A stretch of DNA of 64,000 bases from Saxidomus purpurata (GCA_022818135.1 JAFMSR010000005.1:18227716-18291715), one strand, 5' to 3'. Numbered from the stretch's first letter, positions 12,057 through 25,772 are shown. Numbers and translations are program-made. The notes: generated by a model not told the origin, from the sequence alone.

Positions 12057-15000
12057 ATCTTGCTTATCGAGGGGAAAAAAAGGCCTCAGCTGCACATAAC
12101 TATTAGAGAATAAAAATACAAATGGTCAGATAAGGACATAGGAAAATCTGTAAAACCTCACCCTGAAAGTGTCACTTTGTAGGCACAAATGTTCAGATGA
12201 TAACTAAACATCTGTCACAGAATAAAACACTCTTAGGTTTTACTTCTATTAGAGAAAAGGCACTGAAGAAACATTTCAGATACAAATCATTTTTGATGTA
12301 TCACTGTTGACATTGCTCTTACCCATGATTCTGTGTGACACAAATAGTAATCTCACAGCATTTCAAAACGTTTTTTAATCCTTATATGTTAACCTCTTGG
12401 GCAGCCTTTTCCATCTATCAGTGCCTCAATCTGCAATATCAGAAATGGACTTTGTGTCCCTTGTCGATATCATACATGATGCTTACTGACAGTCTATTCC
12501 GAGAACCAACATAATAACCATTATCGGCCATTTTGTAAGTCACAAAGCAGGCATAAAACTTAGTATCTACTATCATCATTGATCAACAGCGTTATCTTTC
12601 CATCAAATATTGTAGGAAAATAATTTCATAATGGTGACTGTAAAAAAGAAAATACTTGTTTGCCTTATAAAATCCAGTAGTGATCGAATAACTGTCCATA
12701 ACAGTAATTTTAATGACACAATTTTTGTTTATCCCTAACGTCTAAAAATAGGACTTTTTTAAGCTTTCTGCTTGTCCTGCCTCCCAAACCCCATCTGAGT
12801 TCCAATTTTCATTAGCACAAATACTCTGACACCTTACAGGACATTCAAAAAGAGTTGTGAAAAACTATTTTAATATTATGGAGACTTCCTGGATCATTTT
12901 TTCTATCTCCAAGAGCATTATGGGATTTCTTCAGTCATTTGGGGACTTGGCTAATGTATTTCTGTAATGTTTTTTGAGACAATCTAATAACAGAATCAAC
13001 TGGCTAAAAATTACCACAATTTTCCTGGTAATACCCATAAAGGTTTATAATAGGATTTGCCTCAGAACATGAAAGGCTATTGAGATAATAGTGCCATTTG
13101 AGACAAACTTTATTACAACACCTGAGACCATTCTCTTGTTGTATCTGTCTTCTATGCACTCCCTTATAGCAGGCAAGTGTAAATGAGCCCTAAAAGGATT
13201 ATAAACATCAGTCTCAAACTCTTGCAGCTGATTGGCTAAATGAGAGAGCTTTGTTTAATATCTGACCAATTGAAAGCCACAACATTCAACACTTTAGGCC
13301 TAGATATTATCCTTCATCAAGTGTGAGAACTTTCTATATAATTGATGTAAAATATATTTATATACTTCAGATCCAACACATGATATCCTATAATTATCAG
13401 CAATACCCAGGTATAATATGACAGACTTCAGGAATTGAAGCATGCATTATAACAATTACCTATAATTCTTAAATGTAAAAATATAACTTTCGTTCAAAAG
13501 CACAAGACTCCGTATCAATTGTAAGTCCGTGAGAATAATGTGGCTTTCTAATGCTGAGATTCAAACATTGATCTTATGTGTTGTAGTATTTCAGTTCAAC
13601 TAAACTACCCAAACACCAGTACTTCTTCCTTTTTTTTTCTCCTGCAACTTTCTTCTTTCAAAATATCAGAAGTAGACCTTGAATTTTTGAAGGAAAATGT
13701 TTTAGACCTTGGGTTCAGAATAGAAGCTGTTACAAAATGTATCACAGTTTGAGACTGAAAGTACATGGAAAGTTCCTGAAAATAAAAAGGAGTAAGGAGG
13801 GACCAGTCTGCTTCCTGAAGAGAGAACGCAAAGCCAAGAACAATGTAGACAAAAAACAATACTGCTGTACACAACCAACAAAATCTTATAAAAGTACACA
13901 CTCAATCTGATCCAAATCAGACAGAAATTAACACCTTGCTTTTCCAGAACATTACATGTAATCTACACTGCTCCAAAGTTCACTAGTAACAGGTGCCAAA
14001 CACCTTGTGATCTAGTAATATTCGGCTGAGAGGAAATCTGAAAAACATCTTAAATGAAAACTTATTTTTCAGAACTGATTCTCCGTGATGGACTTTTTTG
14101 CATCAATTGTCAGAACTATTCTTATGTGACATGAATTCTACTGACCTGAATGACTGACCAAGTGACCATACTTAGGTCTGTCCAAGTGACCGTATGATAC
14201 ATACAGAATTAGTCAGGCAGCTAATGAAACAGCTGGTCAGTAACAACTGGTGGCATCAGTTATGGCTAATGTTTCTTATCAGGCTATCACAGAAACAGTT
14301 GAAAAACCCTCTCAAAAGTTAACAATTATACATCCATCTGTAGATGGGTGTGAGCTCAAGCCAAGCTTATCACCTTCATCCATGAATCTATCTCCCTAAA
14401 TGATTCAAGGCCACTCTTTAACTGAGGTAATTTGTGGATATAATCTTCAGTTGCTTCCTGGAAACTTGATGAAAGATTTTGATTAGTTCCAAAAACTTGC
14501 TATTTACTCACTTAGTATTACTTGCTTAGTATTTGATAAAATCAAATGTAATGAGAAAACGTTATATCTATTAATAAAAATATCACAAGCATAATTCAGT
14601 AAACATCATTATTAACTTAAAAGAACAAAGTTTTAACAGTCCCAAGCAAAAGCCTACATAACCACTTCAAAAACTGATTTCAAAAATACCTGCAGTGACA
14701 ACAATAAAATCTTCCATGTTAGGAGGCCATTCCACTAATGGGCAAAAACCCTTTGCCATTCGGTGTAAATATTATGGTGAATTATTAATGTCAACATTCA
14801 TTAAAACAAAAGAACTACAGAGGAGCTGTGTTACAACAGCCAGCTTTTTGTAATAAACCTTTTGGTTTTGCAAATTTTGCTTTCATTTTATCTGTCCTTT
14901 GTTTTTGTTTTAGTACAACAAGAAATAAATAAACTCTTCTAGAAATTTTCTTGCGGATAGACATACAAAATTTGAATCTTGGGCGCGAAGTATCAGGAGA

Positions 15001-18000
15001 CCTGTAACCACATTTCTTTTTTTCTTTTCTAGAACTGGAGTCATTTTATGCTTGGCTGTGACTGATATTTGACAGAAAAAACTAAGCTTTATTTTCACCT
15101 TAAATGTCCAGACTTGGAATGCGGATTTATACAATTGTGGTTTGAGATATGATTCATGTATACAATGCAAACCACAACACATTTGTAACACGATTAATCT
15201 CAGTGTACTATCTTGGTTAGTGTTGCATAATTTTTTTTCATGAAAAGCTGTTCCCCTTCTCCTCTACTTCCCTTCTCCTCTATTCAATGCAGTTATACTC
15301 CTCAGAGGTCCCTCAACAAGGGCTTCATCTTCCGAAAGGATCTACTGATATGGAATGAATTCTGTTATGAAAAAGGTAGATGTTTTAAGGCTGTTATAAC
15401 GTATTCAGCTTTCATGGTGTTTTTAAGTTCCCAACTACCTAACCCTTATCTATTAGTAATAGTGACTAAAATATGAATCTTCATGAATAAGAAACGCAGC
15501 GCAGGGAGTGTAACCGAGTGAAGTGAAGTGACTAAGACACCAGCCTCTTAATCACAGAAATTCTATTTCTGAACTCTTAACTAAGATGAATAGAATTTAT
15601 TTTACACAAGCCTCACAGAACTAATTCTGTTGAGCATATTCTTAATTAAATGTTAAACTAGCACTTTCTCCACAAAATTGAAAATTAAAGATTACAAAAT
15701 GCAGCCATTTCATCGATCCAAAAATTGGTTATAATACTAAAAGAAACCATGATTTCAAAATGTTGCATAATATGCATGTTAAAACAGATTTTATAATGCC
15801 TTATAATATGTGATGTCTACAATGCCATCAGTAGCCTAATTAAAGTATTCCACTTGCTTTGATGCCATTTAAAATGATTGTATCAAAAACCATTACATAT
15901 TGCAGTCCATACTGCCTTAAAAAAATGTCAATCGCAAAATGCCGTAGTTAACAATTCCTATAAATATAACCAGGAGACAAATAAATGACTACAAATCTCT
16001 ATTTAACAGAAAAAAACAAAACAGGTACATGTTAGCTGCCCAATTAGGAATCATTTTCTCATGCCATTACCTAATCAATAGCTGTCATTTGAAAGGAAAA
16101 TTCCTTTCGTTACATTGGTTTTCCTAGCTTGCTGTGTTTTAAAATATCACAATATCACATGTTTCCTTTGATGTGAAGGATTTCAGGAATCCTTTATCTC
16201 TATAGAATTTCTTGATGAATATTATGTTTTCTGTTACATGACAAAGGAATTAAACTCTTTTGACTTTAGAAAATTTGTCAATTATTTTCATCAGCATCAA
16301 AGGACTTCTGGCTTAAACTGCAACCGAGACAATTGTTTTTATATTAGTTATATTCTTTCCTTCATTTTTTTCAGTAAGATGTCTACTGTTTCCATGATAC
16401 ACCAGGTCCTGTTTCCCACTATTAATTCTGCCATAGAAATAAATTGATATCTCTCTGAAAGAAAAAACAAATAGCAAATCTGCTTTTTTTAAACCAGCTT
16501 TCTCATTCGTTAACAAAATTTAATCCTCAAATCTGACTGCTTTGGCCCAGAATTTCCGTTTATGTACTTCAATCAATATAATTTAATCTCAGGAGACTTG
16601 TGATAATTGAAGTTATTCTACCTTTTTCCACAAACTAAGTAGGTCTTTATTAAATATTAAGGTGTTAATCTTCCAATTTCACACAAATTATGTATTCTGG
16701 ATGTTACAATGGCACCAGTTAAAAGGAAATGTTAGTTTTCTGACCGACACCCACTTTGTCATCATGAAGTATTCCGAGCCGAGACAGAAATCAGCACAGA
16801 ATGGCGACCATTGAGTCTCCCTAGAGAATCACTGTCACAAAATACAGAATGTTATACCATTCTCTCTCTACAGATTTCAAAAACAGAAAAAGTCTTTTAA
16901 TTCTGTCATACAACTGTGAGGTCTCTGGAGTTAAACCACATCCATGTTGGGATTTCCAAAAGTTGTATAGATCACATTTATGTTTTGATTTCCCAGAGTT
17001 GGATCACATTCAAGTTTGGATTTCCCAGATTTGGATTTCATGATCTGTGTTTGGATACCACACTTTAGCATAATTCTTAGCTCTCCCTGATGTTATAATA
17101 TCATTACTTTTCACCATTTAAGATTGTGAAATACTTATACACCAACTGTATGAAGAATCATCATTTATATATTTTCAAACAGTTTTAATTATGTTCTGGG
17201 ATTGTGTATCTGCAAATTCAATCAGTTCTTTACGTATTTTAATACATTAAGTGTGTGCACATTCTTTTCTTCTGCATAATTATTTACACAGCTACGATTT
17301 TGAGTCACTCTATATTTTCCTGTTTGGAGGAAATAACAACAAACTGTCAGGCATGATTTTCACAGATGCATGTTTCAATGTAATTCACTGGAATATACAA
17401 GCCAGACCTGGGCTTATCAGCTGTAAACAGTTGTTCGGATTATATCTGATTTCATATTACTAGATATAACACACACATTTTACACATACAACTGCAAAAT
17501 TAACGCAAACCACAGCTCCAATACCAACAAAGGCCTACATAAAATGTCCAACATAGGAATTTTGAGACAACTGGAAATAGGAAACCAACATTATTAAAGA
17601 TGCATAAAAGATTTTCTAACACTAATGACAGCAATTAGTTTTTAAACTGAAAGAAATGTTCCCTTTAGATGGTAGTGTATGTTCCCATACCCGTTTTATG
17701 AACACTCTACAAAATGAAGCTACAAGGGTAAAGTTACAGTCTGTGAGTTCCTCAACGTCCACACCCTACGAGCCTCAAAAATTAAGAACCATAGTAAAAG
17801 GTTTATCTGGGTAGTTAACTACAGAGGATTTTTTTTTATTCAAAAATCCTTTTCGTATATAAATGATAATGATTATCCTCCGAAGACTATAAGTAGAGAA
17901 AATCACCTGATTAAAATAAGAATACATCCTTTGCTACAGCTATGTAAGAATTTTCTTTTAAACAAATAAATCACATGCCTTATCAAACTTTACCACTGTT

Positions 18001-18150
18001 TTCTACATTTGTACATTTCAAAATATTCAAAATTATCATGAAGCGTAGGTGTTACTTTACCCTAATAATGAAAAGCAATACAATAAACTAGTGGGAGGGG
18101 CACAATTTTAAACATTCAATCATTTAAAAATCACAGCAAAAATAGAAAAC
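12057..18150 (+). other. Intron sequence, nothing recognised
   Basis: About 6 kb without a supported exon. Open frames at 13605-13905, 14910-15191, 15240-15476, 16238-16516 and 16849-17043 lack splice context or domains. Around 16948-17058 there is a small local repeat of GATTTCCCAGA-type words. A hairpin AGGATTTTT...AAAAATCCT lies near 17824-17848. Confidence 0.55.
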
Positions 18151-18159
18151 TATACTTAC

Positions 18160-18204
18160 GCGATCTGATATGGAAATAAAGTCCAGTTAAGCTGTAGCTG
18201 AGAG
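18160..18204 (-). other. Candidate alternative first or leader exon of the PTBP-family gene
   Basis: A near-perfect donor, GTAAGTATA (18151-18159), follows ...ATATCAGATCGC. Upstream is a long pyrimidine tract (about 18205-18260) ending in two possible acceptors, TGTCAG at 18205 and CTACAG at 18192, so this may be a 45- or 32-nt internal leader exon, or the end of a first exon. Joined to the 5254 exon, the frame reads TAA CTG GAC ... GAT CGC|CGC GGT: an in-frame stop, then nine codons with no ATG. Translation would begin at Met7 of the next exon, or at a near-cognate CTG. Splicing to 5254 is inference. Confidence 0.4.
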
Positions 18205-20817
18205 CTGACAGTCACAGAGAAACGCAGAAAAAAGGAAGGAAAAAAGGAGAAAGAGATAACTTGCAGTATTAACAGTCCCTAGTAACCAACGTGTACACAA
18301 GTATTGACAGAAGTCTATATGTGTATTAACACTCAAGTTCACCAGTGCGATTTACTTTCCCATTGGAAGATTATAGCCTTACAATTTACACTGAATCACT
18401 CAACTATATCCTACGCTATATTATATTTACCTGTACAACTGAGCTATATAAAATAAATCAAATATCAACTCCCAGTGTAATTACTAGTTAGCCATGGTTA
18501 GCAAAATAAGGATGAAAAATGCAAGCTTCTTCTGAGCCTGATAGCTAATGTATTGTAATGCTTAAATTCCCGTTTTACCACAGACAGATTGCGGGTCCTC
18601 TTTTCGAGCAGATACACTATTGGTTAGCATGCAACAGTGAAATCAATACTGGAAACTGTTGCTTGCACTGTCAACCTTTAAATTATATACTTTTTATAAA
18701 AGTTATTCATTAGGTCACAATTTACAGCTGGTCAATAAACTATAAAACCTGAATATATCTGACAGTCTGATTCAATGCTGACAACAACTTATATGAAATG
18801 AAGAAGAAGTCAAAATTAAACAGAAGTTCTGTATCAGTACATTTGTATTAAGAAGTTGTCAGTGTAGCCCAAAAATAGGGGTATTGTCAACGCAATGGGA
18901 CTTTGACCTTTAACCTGAGACTCAAAACACAAGCTATGATGTTTACAATCAGTGACCTTAACCTTTGACCTGAAGATCTGAATGCTGTGCCTCAGTACAG
19001 CCACAGCTTGCCCAGTGATGCTCTACAATTCATTAAATCTTACTGAAATAATCAGTGACAAAATGATTACTGGACACAAAAGGAGTGAAGTAAAATACTG
19101 GGCATATTTCAGCTTGTTTTGCTCTGTCAAATCAATTTCACACCAATTTTCAGTAGCCAACCTGTCACACCTCACTACCATTAATCCTGTAAGGCCAACG
19201 ACAATTTAATAAACACATGACAGATTAATTACTTGGAAAATATGATAGCGGCTATACCTTATCTAGGGTTATCATTACACCAGTCAGCAATGTAATCATA
19301 CAAAATAAATTGCTCATAAAGGCAGAATCAGCCACCATATGTATTATGGAAATGAAGGAAATAAAATAAGGTAAAAAGTGCTAAATTTTATGGTCCCTTA
19401 GTTATCGTAAAGGTAGTAATACCTTTTATATGGCAAGTTTAAGTTCATTGGTTTCACATCATTTTACAATGCAATACAATGTAGGTACTTTAAAAAAAAA
19501 AACTATATGTGACCTGAATGGGTGGAGTGACTCCTAACCAATATTCTTCTGATGGCATGCAATTTCTGTCTCTAATTGTTGACTAACCCAGTAGAATAAA
19601 TGACTTAGGCACAATTATAAAACTATGTAATGATACTCCAATCTTGCGAACAAGGGAGGTGGGTACGGGTGCAGGTAACTTCACCAAACTAAAGCTACTG
19701 ATCAAAATGCCACCAATTAACTCTCCAAAATATATTTGGGACATTTCTTAAATTGTATAAGAGGAAACAATAAACATCTGAGGTGCAGAGTTATAATGAT
19801 TTTCATAGTATGGATTTTCAGTGTGAAAAAAGGGACATTTCTTAAATTGTATTTTATCATCATCAGTTATATACAGAAAGCAGACATAATTCAACTTTAG
19901 CTATGACAAAAACAATTTCAAACAGGGCTTTGAATCTTTTTTTCCCCCATTAATATTTCTCTTAAAAATACCCAATATAAAAGCCATGAATCATACCACA
20001 AACTTGATAATCTTTTGGGTAAGCATAATTTACTCTGAAATAAACTTTTAAAATGAACACAGAGAATGTTGACAAAAGTGATTTTGAATTTATGGCTATT
20101 ACAACATGTTCAGTACAAATACACAAGATTTTTTTCAGAGTTTTTATGTTTGGTGATAAAGTCTATTGACAGAAACCTAATATTATAGAAATATAGGTTA
20201 CAACTGATTCTGTTGCCATGGAAATGACAGAAAACTTTATTGAGTAAAAGATAATGAAACTGTATTAAATGGTTTAAAGGACAGTATAGACAGGATCTCA
20301 ATTGTCAGTATATTATCTATGAAATGAATAGAATTCTACAATATTGGTAACAGGAGGTGGACAAACTGATCTGTGTGTCCATAGACACAAACAACTAATT
20401 GATTTCTACCTGAAACCATCGTAAGTTTTGTGGTCACCAACTATCATGTATGAAATTACTTCTTTTCAAGAAAGCTGCCCTACCCCACAAAAAGTCGTAT
20501 GTTTTCAGTATAAGTACAAAAAATGTCTCCTCTGAACTCTTTTCACATACCTATGTACCTAATTATTTCACCTATACCAAATGTATTGCAATTAACTACA
20601 TCCAAGATAACTTACTGTACACACTTTTTCACTTAGTGACTGGTAAAATGCCACACATACAGTTCACATATAAATGCTTTAATTACTACTAGATTACTAT
20701 CGCTAACTGTAGTAATATTCACCCTTTCTGACGGACCTCAGGCTTATTTGATATAATGACAAAATCAAAAATATATTTAGTCAGGTGATTTAATGAGCTA
20801 TCAATCACTGTTGGAAA
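18205..20817 (+). other. Intron sequence, mostly plain
   Basis: A pyrimidine tract on the minus strand (18205-18260) precedes the candidate exon at 18160. Near 18898-18980 there are scattered TGACCTTTGACC-like words recalling the core of the element at 55.3 kb, probably a decayed fragment. Nothing else recognised. Confidence 0.5.
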
Positions 20818-22300
20818 AAGAGCTGTCACATGACAGCACGCTCGACTATCAACTGTTGGTAAAATGGGGTTTGTCTAAAACAGGAGTATTGTGAATGTCT
20901 ATAAAATTAAGGTCAAAGATATGAAACTTGTTCAAAGACCTTTGTAAAGTACATTGCATTCAAGGCCTTACTCTGGATTCTGCAAGCCAACTGGAGGGAG
21001 GATGGGGGATAATTTCAAAGAAATACATGACCTTGTATATTTGATCATGAATAATTTTGTAACTTTTCAAAATGATGTATAAATTAAAAAGCATGACCGC
21101 TTCATGCGCATAATTATTCTATGACATTTCAAAAAGAAAGCCATTTTGAGTATTTCCATTTTAGTCTGGAAAAACTGGACAAAATTTTAAGTTAAAAAGG
21201 GCATAAATATGTCAAAAATCAAAAACATTGGTGAAGATGTTGACAGTAAAACGTTCGATAGATTCTATCTTTAACAACAGATTCAAAGTTAAAAAGGGAC
21301 ACAAATCTATCAAAAATCAAAACAGAGTATGGGGTTGTTTCCTCAGGTGTAGATGTTGATGGTAAACATATATTTTGAGTTTCAAGTCAATACCTTATAT
21401 AGTATTCAAGATATTTGAATTTACAAAAAAAAAACCAAAACTTCTAAGTTAAAAAGGGGCATAAATCTGTCAAAAATCAAAACAGAGTTATGGGAATTGT
21501 TTCTCAGGGTATAATGTTGATGTTAGACACATACTTTGAGTTTCAAGTCAATACCTTATATAGTATTCAAGATATTTGAATTTACAAAAAAATACCAAAA
21601 CTTCTAAGTTAAAAAGGGGCATAAATCTGTCAAAAATCAAAACAGAGTTATGGGAATTGTTTCCTCAGGTGTATAGTTGATGGTAGACACATACTTTGAG
21701 TTTCAAGTCAATACCTTTGATAGTATTCAAGATATTTGAATTTAAAAAAACTTTAACCAAAAATTCTAAGTTAAAAAGGGGCATCAATCTGTCAAAAATC
21801 AAAACAGTGTTATGGGGATTGTTTCCTCAGGTAAGATGTTGATGGTAGACACATACTTTAGTTTCAAGTCAATACCTTTGATAGTATTCAAGATATTTGA
21901 ATTTATAAAAAACTTTAACCAAAAATTCTAAGTTAAAAAGGGGCATCAATCTGTCAAAAATCAAAACAGAGTTATGGGGATTGTTTCCTCAGGTGAAGAT
22001 GTTGATGGTAGACACATACTTTGAGTTTCAAGTCAATACCTTTGATAGTATTCAAGATATTTGAATTTATAAAAAACTTTAACCAAAATTTCTAGTTAAA
22101 AAGGGGCATAAATCTGTCAAAAACAAAACAGAGTTATGGGGATTGTTTCCTCAGGTGAAGATGTTGATGGTAAACATTAGTTTGAGTTTCAAGTCAATAC
22201 CTTTGATAGTATTCAAGATATTTGACTTTTGAAAAACTTTAGGGGGACCAACGCAGACGCAGAGGGGGGGGGGGGGGGGGGGGGGGGGGGACGCGGTGGT

Positions 22301-22333
<33 letters not shown>

Positions 22334-22380
22334 GGGGGCGAGTGCAATAGTCTCCTTATTCTTCGAATAGTCGAGCTAAA
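20818..22380 (+). mobile_element. Core-repeat element 2 (pearl/Helentron-associated type)
   Basis: The 5' hairpin is GCTGTCA-CA-TGACAGC (20822-20837). It is followed by CTCGACTAT (20841-20849), whose inverse ATAGTCGAG is at 22367-22375. The core is about seven units of a 160-163 bp repeat marked by AAAAAGGGGCAT at 21194, 21291, 21451, 21611, 21773, 21935 and 22098. After an ACGCAGACGCAG linker come long G runs, then GGGCGAGTGCAATAG and a palindromic tail (TATTCTTCGAATA). No coding capacity. The open frame at 22229-22510 is produced by the G runs. Confidence 0.75.
22264..22338 (+). repeat. Long poly-G tracts
   Basis: 27 consecutive G (22264-22290), then ACGCGGTGGT, then 32 G (22301-22332), A and five more G. 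They sit exactly at the GC-rich linker of the element. Run lengths in an assembly are unreliable. Confidence 0.85.
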
Positions 22381-24240
22381 AATAGTGCTTAATTCTTATA
22401 TTCACTTGCTGTTGAAATTAGTTACCTATTCCTTTCATTTAAAAAGTGAGTGGGTGGGGAGATTTTGTTGTTACACAATGGAACAAGTGTTAATACCTGA
22501 CCTAACTTAGTGTTTCATCATCTAAGAGCTCATCATGATCATCTGTGAGCTGATTAAATTAAGGGTTAGCATCAGATCGTTTCTCTTTGTTTAAACAACT
22601 TATGCAAGAGACATGGAATGTGACCGTTTTATGCTACTTATGTTTCAGACTATCATATACCGTTAAAAAGTACATCATACTGATGTTGAATTCCTGCCTT
22701 TAACAAAGCAAAAACTATAGTACATGGCTGGAATTACGTGCATTATAACTGCTCTAATCCCATCTATTTCACAGAAGCATCTCTGTGCACTTTCATATCA
22801 GGATCAAAGCATACCTAGCTTTGATACAGTCTATTGATAAAGTATCGATTGTTCGGGACAGGAGACATGATTTTCCTGTGACATTCAGTAATGCGATCAA
22901 GTTTTCAATACGGAAAATAATTATCTATACACAGCCTAGACATGAAAATATACTACAGCAAATTACTTTGACGTAAGCAGTTGTAGACGCAGCAGAACGC
23001 AGTATTACTTGAACAATGACGAGACCTGGAAGGACATCGTGTAACAATGCCTGCCACTATTATATTGTCTTGTTTGTCGCCAATAAAAAGCCTTGATTAA
23101 CTCGGTCGTCAATCGACAGCAGCTGCTACCACAGATGATAAGCGTACTATTTTTATGAGGAAGATTTTAATGATTAGTCCTGTACAGATAAAGCGCAATA
23201 GTGATGTAATCATGATAACAATATCACCAATCATAATAATATTATCACCGATCATTTTAACAAGGCTAACAAGTATATAGCAACATCATGAAAAGTGTGA
23301 TCACTAAATTTTTAATGACAAAGATATCAGATGATGAGAATGACAATGGTGATGATGACAATGATGATAATTGTAGAAATAATCATGAATATTGTGATGG
23401 TACTTATAATAATGGTGATGATCATGATGATGATAACACAAATAAAGAAGTTTAATCATCTAATGATGTAGTGATGGGTGTGATTTTCATGAAAGTGTGG
23501 ACTGGTTTATGATCTGAAACTGTCTAAACTCTGATTGTTCTTTTGCAGTCAGTGATCATGATGACATAATGAAGACAATAAGAACTCCAATACTGATTCA
23601 GCTCAGTTGCTGATAATGAGAGTGAAAAATACTGATACTGTTGTTTACCAACACTGTGAGTAAAATCTTTCTATCATGAATGTTACTATAATATTAAAAT
23701 AGAATCAAATCAAACCAGTGCAAAATGTAAGTGGATCACCTTCTGGCAGACGAGTTTCAGATTTGGGAGCCAAAATAATACCACTTCAGAACACTATAGC
23801 TGTAACAGTGTCAACTAATGTAACATCATCATTCTGGTGACAATTACCAGAAACAATCTGTGAACTGAAGTCATATTTCCAATAAATCAGCCCCTCTTTC
23901 TGATGGCTTCCTATATCAAAATCCAATTGCTTTCATTTTTGGTACAGGAACCCTATACATATGCAGTTAATTTGAATTGATTTCTATCCATTTGTGAGTC
24001 CCTTGGGGGGCAAGACTCAAGTTAAAAGCAAGGCAACATGAAAAACAACTTTCCACTCTTTTTTTTCAGTGGGGGAATTGGGGTGCTTTTACCTAATTTA
24101 GTATCATGGGGAAATCATTTTGTTGATAAATTTGTACTGTTAAAAGCCTGTGTACTGTTGTCTATTCAAGATGAAACAAGACTCAAATTGTGCCGACTAA
24201 CTAGGCAGCAGTTAAAACACAGGTAAGATCACAAATAAAA
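22381..24240 (+). other. Intron sequence with GAT-rich microsatellite
   Basis: Between about 23320 and 23450 there is an imperfect (GAT)n/(ATGATG)n run. At 24053-24069 a pyrimidine tract and TTTTCAG precede an open stretch to CACAG|GTAAGA (24070-24222, plus strand); this mimics an exon but has no recognisable peptide. Otherwise plain. Confidence 0.5.
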
Positions 24241-24280
24241 GTCATGAAAAAGTTTGCCAAAGCAATAAAACCGTAAATTC

Positions 24281-24286
24281 TTTATT
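24281..24286 (-). terminator. Poly(A) signal AATAAA
   Basis: Minus-strand AATAAA about 80 nt downstream of the TGA at 24365, in a position fitting a short 3' UTR. It supports a genuine mRNA 3' end or a copy of one. Confidence 0.45.
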
Positions 24287-24364
24287 ATATTTCAAGCATT
24301 GTATAATGGTTTACAAAATATATCAATATTTGCCAACACTCTGTAACAAGCCCCTCACTTAAAG

Positions 24365-24577
24365 TCAGCTAGTTTCCAAATATTCCAAGAAGCTATCTAC
24401 AGTCAGTGAAGCCTGGTGGATACCATCTATTTTCTGGCTGATTTCCTTGGTAACCATATCCTTCCGCAGTTCTGGCAGACACAATAACCTGTGCTTGATT
24501 GATTGTACAGCTGTCATATTCATGTCCATAATAGAAATACTAGCCTCATCAACTTCATCAAATATACTTGAAAATAC
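24365..24577 (-). pseudogene. Unassigned coding 3' end (terminal exon or 5'-truncated retrocopy)
   Basis: On the minus strand about 70 codons stay open from 24577 to TGA at 24365-24367. The composition is protein-like and mixed-charge: IFDEVDEAS near the start, KHRLLCLPELRKDMVTKE in the middle and SFLEYLETS at the end. A first methionine is at 24529 (54 residues). AATAAA lies about 80 nt past the stop (24281-24286). A possible acceptor, ATTTTCAAG, sits at the 5' side (24569-24577), and an in-frame TAA is at 24593-24595. It lies inside PTBP intron 1 on the same strand. No genomic poly(A) tail is seen, which leans toward a true terminal exon, but no upstream exon was found. I do not recognise the family. 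It could also be a transposon remnant. Confidence 0.45.
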
Positions 24578-24595
24578 ATTATTTTCGTAAATTTA

Positions 24596-25772
24596 ACAAT
24601 TCAACTGACGTTAAACTGCCAAAGCCATCAGCCTTTCACCCATCCACCCCCAGGTCATGCCCCTACACAGACTCGTAAATGTAGGCCTGGAAAACAGGCA
24701 GCTTTTAGTTAACTTAGAGCATAACTGACTATATATTCAAGGTAAACAACTCATGCATGCAACTTTTAGTCAGCTCAAATACAAAATAAGTCTGCAGGAA
24801 TTACTTCCCTTGTTGTAGCTATATATTTCAAATGCTGCCAACACTGGAATAATTATTGACAAAGTATCAGCTTAAATATGTTTAAACTAATGACTAAATT
24901 AAATATGAACTGTTGAATGTAAATTTAATCAATGACAAAGTGAGAACATTTTACTGAGTAAATCTGTTTGAAGAACAAAATTTCAGTATTGAGCAAAAAT
25001 ATGACATCCAAACCAGTAAATCTAGCGAAAATCAGGGGAAAAATCAAATTCTGAGGCAGACAATTAATTTGCGATGTCATTAAACAATGTGAGAGCCTGA
25101 GGCACCCTGATTATCTACTGGCAGCATGCTGATTGTTTCTCGTGTCTCCCGAGGACCTACGGAAATCCCACGATACACTTCTATAATCATTGTATCAAAA
25201 GCACCGGTAGTCATTAGATTAATTGCAAATATATAAGCAGGGTAAGGTCTGGTGATACTTGGTCATCAACAAAGCCACGATATCCACTGATATCCATCAT
25301 AACGCAGTTTTTATCTACACAGCTTCATCAATTATTTATACGTAAATGTACCAGCAGTGTCCAATAGCTATTCATTAGAAAGGATGCGCAGAATAATAGT
25401 GCTGGACATTAATGTGTTGTTATCGATGACTAGAACATGAAACAATATGTACCTAACGCTACAGACATTATATATATAGCTGTATCACAACAGACACTTT
25501 ACAATCCGTTAGAGTCATTTCAATTAAGATGAATGGGCTATGTTGGTTTTATGGCTGGCAGCGAGGTTTTTTTCTCTATCAGATAGATCTCATGTGATTA
25601 AAAGAATGAATGCTGTTTGAGTACGAATGTCTGCTATGGAAAAAAACAGAACACATGGCTATATAACAGTATCATACGAGGCGTTCCACTACCAGTTAAG
25701 GAGAAAATGCAAGGCTAATTTAGTCAATTATCACTATTATCTTTATCATGTATTCAGTTTATACAATGTTAA
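24596..25772 (+). other. Intron sequence, nothing recognised
   Basis: AT-rich. Searched on the minus strand for an exon upstream of the fragment at 24365-24577; none with clear splice sites and open frame was seen. Confidence 0.5.

Noticed and set aside
15500..15600. tRNA-like words (ACCGAGTGAAGTGAAGTGACTAAG and TTTCTGAACTC)
   Set aside because: The B box is too poor and no body or tail could be followed.
22229..22510. Glycine-rich open frame
   Set aside because: Produced by the poly-G runs in a mobile element.
24070..24222. Exon-like stretch on the plus strand between TTTTTTTTCAG and CACAG|GTAAGA
   Set aside because: Good-looking splice sites, but the peptide has no recognisable domain, there are no neighbouring exons and it opposes the coding-like fragment next to it. 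Left as a note only.
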